Assembly (NCBI RefSeq): GCF_002994745.2
Contig: NC_037094.1
Span: 46,513,139-46,577,138, forward strand
Origin: Rosa chinensis
Taxonomy: Eukaryota > Streptophyta > Magnoliopsida > Rosales > Rosaceae
Direction of reading: 5' to 3'
Length of the DNA: 64,000 bases
Position 1 is the first letter of the stretch. The number at the start of each line of letters is the position of its first letter. Positions 11,786 through 22,330 of this stretch are shown here, in pieces. The notes beneath the pieces are model-generated. The model was not told the origin of the DNA. It did no database searches and saw only the letters and a list, made by a program, of their open reading frames with translations. A program made the position numbers and the translations under genes.

Positions 11786-11929
11786 ATGGTGAAGAAGCAC
11801 TCGGACTTCTTGGCGAAGACAGTCGTTGGCGCCGACGACGCCTCCGATGTCAAAATGGACCGCCGGTTGAGGCACAACATCTTGGATTTGTACTTCGTTC
11901 GCTCACACAAATCGAGAATTGCAGAATGA
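11786..11929 (+). pseudogene. Unidentified coding-like fragment inside the Pack-MULE (47 codons)
   Basis: An ATG-started frame encodes a charged 47-residue peptide beginning MVKKHSDFLAKTVVGADDAS and ending in LYFVRSHKSRIAE. The composition (GC-rich third positions, balanced charge) is unlike the surrounding AT-rich DNA and looks like part of a plant coding exon. I do not recognise the family. It is on the opposite strand to the DnaJ copy, so the MULE probably acquired two separate host segments. Immediately downstream (11930-12110) is a GA-rich stretch that could be the 5' leader of a gene on the other strand. Confidence 0.45.
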
Positions 11930-12182
11930 TGGAGAAGATCAGTATAGGTCCCAATCTGGGTGTCGAGGCTGGAGGCGGAGTATTTGGGGTTGATCGTTTG
12001 AGAAAGGAGGGAGAAGAACAGAAGGAGAGAGGAGGGAGATAAATAGAAGGAGAAGAGAGATGGGGAAGAAGAAGAGATAAACAGAATAATAAAGGTCATG
12101 GATAGTATGAACATTTCGCAATTGAAAAGGCTGAGTTGGCGTTGACTTTAATGCCACGTCAGCCTACAAACGGAGCAATTGG

Positions 12183-12300
12183 ACGGAGTGTACCAATCAG
12201 ACAGAAATTGTGACCTCAGGGACTTTTCAGATTAATTGAGAATGTCAGAGACTGAAACGAAAAAATGGTCAAAGTACAGGGACTAAACAAAATTTAATCC
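12183..12300 (-). repeat. Right terminal inverted repeat of the Pack-MULE
   Basis: Inverted partner of 9958-10075. The two arms differ at about 15 positions, mostly C/T and G/A, so the insertion is not recent. Confidence 0.9.
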
Positions 12301-12309
12301 ATTTATTTT

Positions 12310-13315
12310 TATATGTCCTCTTAATTCAAATATTGGGAGTTCTCATCGGTTTCATGAGGACACATTAACAAAAACTTTTGGTATTACTTACTTTTGTATT
12401 TGGAAGTAGTTCTAGCATTTTTTTTTCTTTTACATTTTTTTTGTACATAGAGTTTTAGTAAGTTAAATGATTTTGGAATAATATGATGGTATTTTACATA
12501 TGATGGAAGAATCACTTCATTGAGTCAAAGGCACTATATATCACTTCGCTTCTGAGTGTTTTACCATATTTAGTTCTTAAGAATTTTTAAATAGAATTAT
12601 GGTTCCTTGTTGTCATGATATTGAAAAAACTATTTCCTAAAGTGTCTCCACATTTACTATACATGGAAGGACAACTAGAGTTCTTCTATGAATAAATTGT
12701 AGGTCGTTGTAAAAATTTGGAACTTATGTAGGGCTTGACTGTAACAAAGACTAATGAAGGTTTGGGTAATGTTATTGCTTCTCTTAAGTTCAGTAGTGTG
12801 TTTTTGGATCACAAAACATTAGTTCTGGTGTGCAAATGATAACCTAGAAATATAAATATGAATTGGTTATAATTAATGCATATAATGATGTGTCATTTGC
12901 GCTTATCCTATAAGTGCATTGTATATAGATGACAGAAATAACACGTAAACATAATAAAATTTCCATATATGTTAATATTTAATAGTTTGAGTCTACACAA
13001 CTCAGATAAGTGAAGTTACAAGCTACCTTATACATCCTTAAAGCCTAGAGTAGTGAAGTAGAGCCCAAACTGAAATAGATTCAAACAAAACCTCCCCCCC
13101 CCCCGTGTCTCCCTTTCTCTGAGGAGTTGGAAGGTCCTGATAAGATCTATTTGGTGAGTTTTTTTTTCATTTTTATATGTTCTTTATTCATTTTATGAGC
13201 TTGTTTCCTTTACATTCTTTTAAAATTTTATTTGTTTATTCTGTAGATTATTTATCTTTCACTCTGGAAATTGAGGAATACTTGTAAAATTCTTTTGGAG
13301 GATATAAATCGGTAA
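12310..13315 (+). other. Upstream region of the GATA gene
   Basis: AT-rich DNA with no long ORF. A C-run and CT-rich tract (13090-13120) lies about 200 bp before the start codon. It is followed by a possible 5'-UTR donor ('tttggtgagtttt' near 13152) and acceptor ('ttctgtagatt' near 13243), so a leader intron is possible. No TATA box could be chosen with confidence. Confidence 0.35.
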
Positions 13316-13355
13316 ATGGGAAAAAAAGGACCTTGTTTTCATTGTGGAACTAAAT
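13316..13355 (+). CDS. GATA gene exon 1
   Basis: Forty nucleotides from the ATG, encoding 13 residues and ending one base into codon 14 (AAA-T). This exon holds the first two zinc ligands (C7, C10). The donor at 13356 is GTAAGT, a perfect plant consensus. Confidence 0.8.
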
Positions 13356-16300
13356 GTAAGTTCTCTTTTCAGTGGCATATAATATGTTTTTCATTATTTT
13401 CTTCTGTTGTCTCATTTGAATGTACTTTTTAGCATGTTAATTATTCACATCCCTCAATATGAAAGTAAAATACTTAGTATTGTGCTTTCTTCAATCAAAA
13501 AATAATAATTCACAATTGAAACATCAGTACAGAGAAGAGATTGAAAGTGTTGTCCATACAAACATGCTATATATGCATATTATCCCTTTCTGAGTATAAA
13601 AATTAAATTATTTTTGAGTAAATAATTGAACTAAAAGGTATGTACATATATGAACAAGCCAGGTAGAAAAGGCCCAACAAAGATGGATAAGGAACAAGCA
13701 TTAATTGGTGCAAACAAGTACAAATGTAGTTAATAAAACTATACCTAGCTAGATCTATGCATATCATAAGATAGAAATAATAATTAAAATATCTACCACA
13801 TTTGAAAAGATATCTACCACATTTGAAAAGAAACTTATCTAAGGGTGTTCTTAAATTGACTTACTAAATCTTTCTTACTAGCAGTGTTCTTATCAATGCA
13901 CCCAAATTGTTATCAACACACATTTTTTATTATTTCTTAATTAATTTTTATTATCTAACCGACTGTGCGATTTACTCTTGTTAATCATGTGTTAGAAGAA
14001 AAAGATGGATCTACCCGAACTCATTTTTAACTTTATAAAGATCAAGTTGATAACTTCTATTTAATATGGGAGGATCAAGGACTCATATTTAGTTTGGTCC
14101 TTTTATTAACATAGACATGAATCCTCAATTGATAGTCTTCATTTATCGGCAAAAATGCATTTCTCGGCTCTTTTCATAAATTGGGAAGTATTGAAAGTCA
14201 TGGTCTAATATATGCATCAAGATTTATCCTTAAATTTTTTTTTTTTTTGAGGAATAGAGAAGATTTTATTACTAGATACGATTGAAATTGTACAAGAGGG
14301 CATCCAGGATGAAATCTGGAGCAATAAAGAACCATTCAAGATGAACATTGAATTCAAAACTATAGTTATCCAGCCTATGTGCCACAGTGTTAGCCTGGCG
14401 AGGAACATGTGAGCGTTTTAAGTCCATACTGGTAGCTAGCAGTCCTTGTATATCCACAATCAGTGCACCCAAAGGAGATAGGTCTGGGGATAAAGAATTG
14501 ATAGCCTGCACTATAACTAAAAAATCACTTTCAATCGTAGCACAAGTAATACTCATAGCCTGCAACAATCCTAGCCCATGTTTCAAGGTAAGCAACTTAG
14601 CATGTAGTGGTGAGCTAAGAAAATCCATTCGGACCAAGAAGCCAGCAAGGAACTAGCCATGAGAGTTCCTGATCACACCTCTTGTACCACCATATAGAAC
14701 CGAAGCTAGGAAAGCTCCGTCTACATTGATTTTCAAACACTCATCTTCTGGGGCAACCTATACTTTACGGGGGTTTGGGCAGACGGTGTGGATTAACACT
14801 AGGAGAGCAGTAAATCGGTAGATATTCCTCATGCAAAACCATAGCCTTAGCCACCAGAGTAGCACTAGTTTGAGCGTGATCATTCCAGAGCTTGTCGTTA
14901 TGGTTTCTCCAGATACTCCAAAGCAATACTAATAACTGATAGAAAGCTCCTGGAGACAATGACACTTGATCTAAAATCCAATCTTTCCAGCACAACGATG
15001 ACATGGGAATAGAGAAAGGTGGAGCACCAAGAATCTCACACACAAAACCACAATGGTAGAATAAGTGCTCTAAAGTTTCCATGTGAGTAGAACACATAAC
15101 ACACTGCATGGTACCCATGTAGCCCTTTGAGGACAAAGCAGTCCGTGTGGGAAGCAAATTTTGAATTGCTCTCTAGCTAAAGATGGCTACTTTGCTAGGT
15201 ACTTGTGCTTTCCACAAAGCTTTCCATACAGGACCATATGGATCTCCCGTCGAGGCTGAGGCAAGTATATTATCGAGAGAGAAGTCAAAGCCTATTTTGT
15301 ATGCTGACTTGACTGAGAAGTAACCTTTCTTGTCAAGCTTCCATGCAGGCTTGTCTCTTTCAAAGCACCCACGTAGAGGGATCAACAAGACTTGTGCCAC
15401 TACAGAAGGTTCAAAGCAGGAGTGAATTGCAGGGATATCCCATGATAACGAATCATGATTGATCAAGTCAGAGACTGTCTCAAAAACCGAGTCTGAGGGT
15501 CGAGATAAAGAGTAGTGAGAGACATTAGGTATCCAATCATCTTCCCAAATTCTAACAGATTGGCCATTGCCAATATGCCACAGCAAGCCTGCTTGTAAGA
15601 CCGGTCTTGCCTCCATTAGACTCCTCCATGAGTAAGAATGTCAATCGCCCATATCAGCTGTAAGGAAAGATCCAAATGGATAATACACTGCTTTGAAAAC
15701 TCTAGCCACCAGAGAATCCGAGTTTGAAAGTAATCTAAAACCTCGTTTCGAGAGCATAGCTAGGTTGTGTGAGTGCAGATGTTTAGGGATGCACATCCTC
15801 TCCCATACCTCCAATGAATTCTCCTTTTATCATCTGTACTTCCCCAGAAGAATTGACAACAAAGTTGTTGTAATTCATCACACATGGACTTAGGTAAAGC
15901 ATGGTATTTCATTACATAGTTAGGCAAAGTCTGGGCCATAGCTTTAATAAGTAGTTCTTTGCCTCCTGAGGTCAGGATTTTTAATCGCCAACTAATGAGT
16001 TTCTTGGATAATCTCTCCTTCAAATAGGCAAAAATGACCTTCTTATTATGTCCTACATGGATAGGTAAACCCAAGTACAAGCCATGCTCTTTAACACACT
16101 GCACTCCGAGTATTGTGGCTAAAGAAGTCCTGACTCGTTGACTGACGTTACCACTAAAAACAACACTAGGCTTCTGTAAATTAATATGTTGGCCAGAAGC
16201 TCGTGCATAGATAGAAAGTACCTGTTTGAAAGCTTGACATTCACGGCTCAAGGCTTATCCAAATAGGAAGCTATCGTCTGCAAATAAAAGATGATGATTA

Positions 16301-19300
16301 ATAAGAGCTGTAGGAGTCATAGTGAGACCTTTGATGGTACCATTCTGAACACGAGAGGAAATAAGTGCAGAAAGTCCCTCTACGTATAGAATAAACAAGT
16401 ATGGGGATAAGGGATGTCCTTGTCGGATACCCCTCGAAGGCAAGATAAAACCCGTAGGTGAGCCATTGAACAAAATAGAACAATTAACTAACTTAACTGT
16501 TGAGAGCACAATGTCCACCCAACCTCGACAAAAACCCATCTTAAGCAAAATGGCCTCTAAATACTTCCATTCTAGCAGATCATATGCTTTGGAGATGTCA
16601 AGTTTTAAAGAAAAAAAACCCTCAGCCTGCCTACGAAGTTTCTTCATGAAATGAGTTACTTCTGTTGCCACCAAGGTGTTATCCGATATGAGTCTACCCG
16701 GAACAAAAGCGCTTTGAAGTGAAGAAATAATGTGAGGAAGGATCGACTTGAGTCTGTTAGCCAGAACCTTGGAGGCAATCTTATACACCACGTTACACAA
16801 TGCTATAGGCCTTAAATCTGAAGGAAGTTTAAGGTCCTTAATCTTTGGAATGAGAGTAAGATAAGTAAAATTGGACTCTTGAACAATTTGACCCATACTC
16901 AACACCTCTCAAACTGCCATGCAAACATCTCTTTCAACCACATTCCAAAATTTCAGAAAGAAGCAAGGAGACATGCCATCAGGACCCAGCGATTTAGAAG
17001 GATGCATTTGAAATAATGCCCGCTTAATCTCCACATCCAAATAAGGGGTAGTAAGATTTGACTTCATTTCTGCATAAACCCTAGGTTGCAGGCACTCTAG
17101 TATCATGTTAAGTTCCTTAGGATCAGACCTACCAGCTTGAAAGATCTTTTCATAGTACTGTATCAAAATTTCTACAACTTCCTCAGGTTTGGAACACCAT
17201 TGGCCTTCTTCATTAGTAAGACCTTTAATCCGGTTCCAGCATCTTTGATTTGAAGCTCTTCTATGGAAAAAAGGGGTACTACGGTCGCCTTCTTTCAACC
17301 ATTGAACTATAGATCTTTGTCTCCAATAAGTTTCATTAGCGGTAAGCAACTCATTTAAGCGAAGTAGTAGCGCTTTCTGTTCATCAAAATGTCCATTCTC
17401 AAAACCACGCTTCATTAACTCCTCTAGTTTACCTTCTATCAATTTCATTTCAGTTTTCTGCTGTTGGAAAACTCCAGAGTTCCAACTCATAAAAAGTTGC
17501 CCTATATGTTTGATCTTCCTTCCAACCTGTAACATGGAGTCACCTAAAGTTGGAAGCATCCATCCTTGTTCCACCACCTTAGAACACTCGGGATGAGGTA
17601 TCCACATCTCCTCGAACTGAAAGGATCGAGGCCTACGATGCAAAATAACCGGTTTCGGATTGACTTCTATTAGGATAGGGCAATGATCAGAGTGACTAAG
17701 AGGGAGGGTGATAACCCAAGAGAAAGGGTATAATTCTCTCCATGAAATTGTTTGACAAGCTCGATCAAGCAGCTCCTTGGTGAAACGGTTGGACCACGTA
17801 AATCGAGCTCCAACGAAATCCATGTCTATCAGATCGCAATCTACAAGTGCTTGTCTGAATCTGTTCATCTGGGCTGCACTACGAGGAAGACCTCCAGATT
17901 TGTCAACATGGCTAAGAATTTCGTTAAAGTCTCCAGCTACCAGCTAAGGGAGATGGAGCTGAGAGGCTAATAATCGAAGGAGATCCCAAGTAATGGTATG
18001 ATTAGCTGCAGTAGCGACTCCATAAAGACTGGTAAAACGAAAAACACCTTCAGATCCTACCACCCCTACCTCAGCATCTATATGATTAGGAGAACACGTT
18101 CGAAGACGAAGTGGAGTTTCATTGAGCCAAAAAAATACCAGTCCACGAAAATCATCATCTTTAGGAGCACACACGACTCCATCAAAGCCAATTTTACTAC
18201 GCACAGTCGTTAACAGATCTGGCGAGGCTTGGATTTCAGAAAGAAAAACTAGGCTAGGGTTTTGCTTCCTGACAATGTCGACGACCGCATCCTGGGTCTC
18301 TATATTATTCAAACCTCTGCAGTTCCAAGCAAGGATCTTGAATTGCTGCATAGGATGGAAAGGATTATCGACTCCACAAGGCTAGGGTTAAGAGGGTTTC
18401 TCCTATTGTGTTTCGATGATAAAAATAATTAGAAGATTTGTCCTTAATTTTTTTAAAACAAAATGTGGATATTTTATTGTAAGAAATCTAATGTAGAAAT
18501 GAGTCATTACAAAAAATAAAAAATTAAAGATGAACTAATTGCAACAAAACCAATGCATAAAAGACAAATAAACAACAAGCACAGAGGAAATTTGAGACTT
18601 GCACTAAATGCAATAAAAATGAGTATAATTTTGAAATTAAACTCAGTAAAGCAACAAAGATTACAAAAATATCATGCAATCGCAGTGTACACCACCAACT
18701 TATAACCGAAGAATGATATATATGAAACCGCTTCCTTTATAAACATCTAAGAGAATCGCAATTGAAATGAGAACTTCTGAGGATATAAATTGTGCATAAA
18801 CAATTCTCGAAATAAAGTTATCTGAGAGACAATTACCAAACCACAATCACTTAATATAAGATGATCTAAGTGATCAAGACCAAACTTGTCCTCTAGAAGA
18901 AGACCCAAAACAAAAGGAACTAATCCTAGAACAACATTTGCATGGACCAAAGTAATTTGATCAACTCTGATATGATGTTACAATTGTTGCACCAAAGCAA
19001 AGACATTGCTAAAGAATTGGATTTGACATAAGATCACAAAGTGAAGATGGATACATCAAAGATAAAATAACAACGATAACCACTATAGGGAAAATTGTTC
19101 AATTTCAGATTCACACAATTATAAAACTCGTCAACATCCATGATCATGCTAAATAAGAGGAAAAAAGGTGAGAGACGATAATGCCAAGTAAGTCAACACC
19201 TAGAGAAACTTTATTGTGGGTTGAAACCCTTAGTAAAAAATTCTCACACTACAAACTCTTGTGAACATGTTCAAAGTGTCATTATAAGCCAACTATTGAT

Positions 19301-21020
19301 TGCAAAACTTAATAATAGAACACCATTTTAAATAGGAAATGTAATAAACATCGAAAATCGTGCTAATGATTACGTTATCTAGCTGAATAATCCAAAAAAG
19401 AAAATTTGGTGTATTGCAGATATAAATAAAATATGATCATCATGTACATGAAAATTCTTGAATTTTCTTTGGTCCCCAAGGTCATAGTATTGAATGAAAA
19501 CATGAGAATGTATTGCTAATGAGTATTTAAGTACATGAAAGATTGGTTGTATTTGCAAACAAAAATATATATGATGATCATGTCCATCGAAATTCATGAA
19601 TGTTCTTTAGTCCCTAAGATCAAAGTATTGAATGCATACAAGAGAATGTATTGCTAATAAATGGTTAAGTACATCAGGACAAATTTCTACAACAATAATA
19701 GGATAAAGGCTTGTTTGAGTTTACTTTCCGGATAACCAAAAAAGATTTTAAATTAATTATCACTAAAATAATGTTTGTAGAAAAAAATGAATTTGCATCT
19801 TTAGTGGGTTCTATAGGCATTAGAAAGTGATTTTCAGAAACACATGACAAGTGTTTCCTCATAGAAAATAGTTATTTGCAAAATTTTAAAAGCAACTTCA
19901 AGTCTTTCAGACAAAATCCCAGACATACCCAAAAGATTTGACTATATATATGATTTGGTTATGATACTAATCCCATTACTACTTTCAATTAGGAATACTA
20001 CATGACAACGTACATATTCTTCTATTTTGTTGATCGAGGCTTGCCTAATGAGTTTATCACTAATACTATACTGAATAAATAAATTGTGAGTTTATATTAC
20101 AATTTCTATGCAATTGAACTCATTTGTCCCACAAAATCTTGAATTAATTAAAATAGACTGAACTTATGGTCAACTAACCATTGATATAACTTACATCACT
20201 ACCATAGTTAACATTATAAATTTTGGGTAAAAAGATCAAAAAGTGGTCTCTTACTTTTCGAAATATGATGAATTTCTGATCCCACATCCATACATAGAAG
20301 CACGTAAGTTTTGTGCATGCATAAATGTACCAACTCATAAATATGATTAATGCATGAAACGTATAAGTTGAGTTAATTGAATTACTATTTTCATGAATTA
20401 ATATAAATGAATCAAATGTAGTACCTTTTTACGTAAATATATATAGGTTCTCCACTTTGGAGAAATGGACCACCAGAAAAGCCAATATTGTGCAATGCAT
20501 GTGGATCTCGGTACCGGTTAAAGGGAACTCTGGACAACTATGCTCCTAAGCATGTACTCCAATCTCTTCGAAGAACAAAACGAACTCATATTGGTACGTA
20601 TTATATCTATTATGTTCCTGCATGTTATAGAGAATAGACCTTTTGATATCAACTTATTCCTTGCATAGATATAGACATTACATGTATGGATTATTAGTAT
20701 TTGTTCTTCTTACTACTAAATATGCAGGTGTTGTCCAACAAAATATTGGCAAGACTTGTATTCCTTTGAAAAAGAGGTCAAAGATGACACACAAAAGTAC
20801 TTTTTCAATCGAAAGTCTTCGAAAGGACCTCAGTTACATTCTGAAGTATGACGAGGAATTTTCAAATGTAAGATATGAGTCAACAAACAATGTGCTAATT
20901 TATAATGTAAAGAATCCTATTGTAGTTGGTAGTGAAATAGGTCTTGGAGTTGTTCTCCTTAACTCACCACCATTAACTGCTGCCGAAGTTGCAGAGACCT
21001 CAGATGAAACCAGTAGCTAG
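13316..21020 (+). CDS. GATA-type zinc-finger protein, GATA26/27-like, short form (3 exons)
   Basis: Joining 13316-13355, 20447-20593 and 20728-21020 gives 480 nt, 159 residues plus a TAG stop. Both introns have GT..AG ends and the frame closes at both (phase 1). Residues 7-32 form a C-X2-C-X18-C-X2-C GATA finger (CFHC ... CNAC) with the [10 protein letters not shown] core. It starts MGKKGPC, matching the MGKxGPC start I recall for Arabidopsis GATA26/27. A basic stretch (about 54-82) follows, then an [14 protein letters not shown] segment resembling the C-terminal ASXH/DEUBAD-like region of that subfamily. It would act in the nucleus as a sequence-specific regulator of GATA sites. GATA26/27 are, as I recall, about 500 residues, so this is a much shortened relative. 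It may be a functional short paralogue or a decaying copy. Intron 1 carries an antisense LINE. A candidate poly(A) signal AATAAA lies at about 21031. Confidence 0.8.
13356..14218 (+). other. GATA intron 1, 5' part
   Basis: AT-rich intron sequence up to the first copy of the LINE target-site duplication. A 20-bp direct duplication ('atctaccacatttgaaaaga', near 13792 and 13812) is the only structure seen. Confidence 0.6.
14272..15616 (-). pseudogene. LINE ORF2 C-terminal region (zf-RVT and RNase H)
   Basis: After a frameshift near 15800 the coding sequence resumes with [20 protein letters not shown] (about 15510-15585). Next is the zf-RVT-like cysteine/histidine region ([16 protein letters not shown], about 15040-15100). 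Then comes a plant-type RNase H (about 14272-14637: [13 protein letters not shown] and a terminal [13 protein letters not shown] block) in another frame. This architecture (EN-RT-zf-RVT-RNase H) is common in plant L1 families. At least two frameshifts make it non-functional. Confidence 0.85.
15760..17640 (-). pseudogene. LINE ORF2 reverse transcriptase domain
   Basis: Contains [13 protein letters not shown] (about 16960), [12 protein letters not shown] with [13 protein letters not shown] (about 16780-16880), the YDLLEW block (about 16560) and the catalytic [11 protein letters not shown] (FADD box, about 16258-16290). After a stop the thumb-like region follows ([20 protein letters not shown]). 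There are in-frame stops at about 16911 and 16257. The enzyme would copy LINE RNA into DNA at the nicked site. The catalytic aspartates are intact although the frame is broken. Confidence 0.92.
17640..18351 (-). pseudogene. LINE ORF2 endonuclease domain
   Basis: Starts [16 protein letters not shown], the classic start of plant L1 ORF2. SEIQ (catalytic E) and GVATAANH blocks follow. A stop codon at about 17944 comes just before the GDFNEI-like part. The frame continues with [11 protein letters not shown] and the catalytic-site SHSDHCPI block (about 17690). The endonuclease would nick target DNA to prime reverse transcription. The key D, N and H blocks are still legible, so decay is moderate. 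Confidence 0.9.
18448..20446 (+). other. GATA intron 1, 3' part
   Basis: Two kilobases of AT-rich intron with no recognisable element. A diverged direct repeat of about 150 bp is visible ('gatcatcatgtacatgaaaa' near 19433, 'gatgatcatgtccatcgaaa' near 19572). It looks like a local tandem duplication. The acceptor is preceded by a (TA)-rich tract at 20438-20446. Confidence 0.55.
20447..20593 (+). CDS. GATA gene exon 2 (rest of the zinc finger)
   Basis: Begins after a 'tatatatatag' acceptor. The split codon becomes TGT, giving an extra Cys at residue 14. It encodes the tryptophan loop, the last two ligands (C29, C32) and the basic tail [13 protein letters not shown]. The donor at 20594 is GTACGT. 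Confidence 0.85.
20728..21020 (+). CDS. GATA gene exon 3 (C-terminal region)
   Basis: Acceptor 'atatgcag' at 20720-20727; stop TAG at 21018-21020. It encodes about 97 residues: a basic segment (PLKKRSK), the helix [13 protein letters not shown], an acidic linker, and the hydrophobic EIGLGVVLL stretch. The order matches the C-terminal part of GATA26/27, but the long middle region of that family is absent. Confidence 0.75.
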
Positions 21021-21702
21021 TTATGGATGGGAAGAATAAAGGTTCTTAGTTTTTGATATGAACAATAGAGAGTCATTCTCATCCTTGCTTACAAAAAAGT
21101 AAACTCCTTTAGCTCTTTGACTCTTTATATTCGTCCTTTTTCAAGTTTCCTTTTCTTATGTATTAAGTTCATTCAATTTTTTTTTATTATTTTTTTTTAG
21201 AAGAATAACTTGAAGTACATGATCTATCATGTATTTTTAACTCAAGGTTTTATTTCTCAATTTTTTTATATTATTTTCTTGAGAAGAAAATGATGATTTT
21301 TTTTTGGTGTGGGTCTTATAAAGATACTATCATGGATTAGTGCTTTTTTCCATGACATAAAGTTCTAAGTTGTTGTAACCTCACTTGATGTAGACGCAGA
21401 ATCAGCATTTTATAGATTGTATGACCATTTAACCAAAAGTTTGTTCATCAATAACTCTTATGTACATTTAGTGCATAGATGAGATACATTAACATTCTTA
21501 TGTAGAGTAATTTATTGTGGGATCTGTGGTTTTTGATCAAACAAGCTCGAAGTAACTTGGAAAGGTCACCTATACTTTTCTGTGTTGATGGAGAATGTAT
21601 ATGTTATGATCTTGACTGCTCCACATAAACAGTACACAAATAATTTTTCTTTATTTTCTTAAACACACACACATATACAATGCAATCTTTGTTGTGTCCT
21701 CC

Positions 21703-21705
<3 letters not shown>

Positions 21706-21752
<47 letters not shown>
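21706..21752. repeat. (AG)n microsatellite
   Basis: About 23 uninterrupted AG units, 0.7 kb downstream of the GATA stop codon. A long perfect run like this is likely to be length-polymorphic. Confidence 0.95.
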
Positions 21753-21755
<3 letters not shown>

Positions 21756-22205
21756 TGAGCTAGAGAAGAAATAGCTCAAGTCAGTCAAGTGGGTCATTTT
21801 CATGGATAAACAGAAACTTAATTGTTACTCAATTTGGTAGTTGAATAAAAAAAGCAAAAAATCACAAATGATCACTGAGTTTTGACTCATTCGACATTTA
21901 ACTCACTAGTCACTTTAGTCATTGCCATCAAATTCACCATTAAAGTTCTATATTTACAACAATATGTCAACCTTTGTCAAATCATAAATAATTATTTATA
22001 AACTATTTTTTTATTAAATATTATCTTAACCATTTGTCAGTACGATGCAACCATTTCCAAATAGCAATACGTACTCGAGTGAGGACACAACTCCAGTCCT
22101 GACTCTGATCTCTTCAAGCGTTGTGGATCTCACCTCCTTATAACTAATACCCAATTGCAAAAAATGCCCAAAAGGAAGACAGACAATAGACTCGTTGAAA
22201 GAAAA

Positions 22206-22330
22206 TGTCCAGTACCATTTGGTCTAATGGCATAAGTACCCCCTTTATAAGTGGGAGGTCATGAGTTCGACTCACAATAGACTAGTTGTTGTATATGATT
22301 TGTTTATTTGATCAAAGAAAAAAAAAAGGA
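22206..22330 (+). mobile_element. tRNA-derived SINE candidate
   Basis: Contains an A-box-like 'tggtctaatggcataagt' and a B-box-like 'gagttcgactcac' about 45 bp apart, a short body, and an A-rich tail (22315-22330). Possible TSD of 'aaagaaaa' type at both ends, but in low-complexity sequence. It does not fold as a tRNA (no acceptor stem seen). Confidence is limited by the single copy and weak TSD. Confidence 0.5.

Larger units (their letters stand above)
9958..12300. mobile_element. Pack-MULE (Mutator-like) carrying host gene fragments
   Basis: This is a 2343-bp element. Its ends are inverted repeats: GGATTAAATTTTGTTTAGTC at 9958 and its reverse complement ending at 12300. Homology continues for about 115 bp. 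The 9-bp TSD ATTTATTTT is perfect (9949-9957 and 12301-12309). Long inverted repeats and 9-bp TSDs are the Mutator signature. No MURA transposase is seen. The interior holds a damaged DnaJ/DUF1977 gene copy on the minus strand and a separate coding-like fragment on the plus strand. It is therefore a non-autonomous Pack-MULE mobilised by an enzyme from elsewhere. Confidence 0.92.
14234..18432 (-). mobile_element. L1-type LINE, 5'-truncated, in GATA intron 1
   Basis: A minus-strand non-LTR retrotransposon. Its 3' end is a poly(A) tail (14 Ts at 14235-14248). A 15-bp TSD flanks it, AAGATTT(A/G)TCCTTAA at 14219-14233 and 18433-18447, with one mismatch. It encodes, in order, an apurinic-type endonuclease, a reverse transcriptase, a zf-RVT region and a plant-type RNase H. 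The gag-like ORF1 usual in plant L1 elements is absent, so the copy is 5'-truncated just upstream of ORF2. Most of ORF2 is in one frame, interrupted by stops near 17944, 16911 and 16257, with a frameshift near 15800. It is antisense to the GATA gene, so its own poly(A) signals do not threaten the host transcript. Confidence 0.93.
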
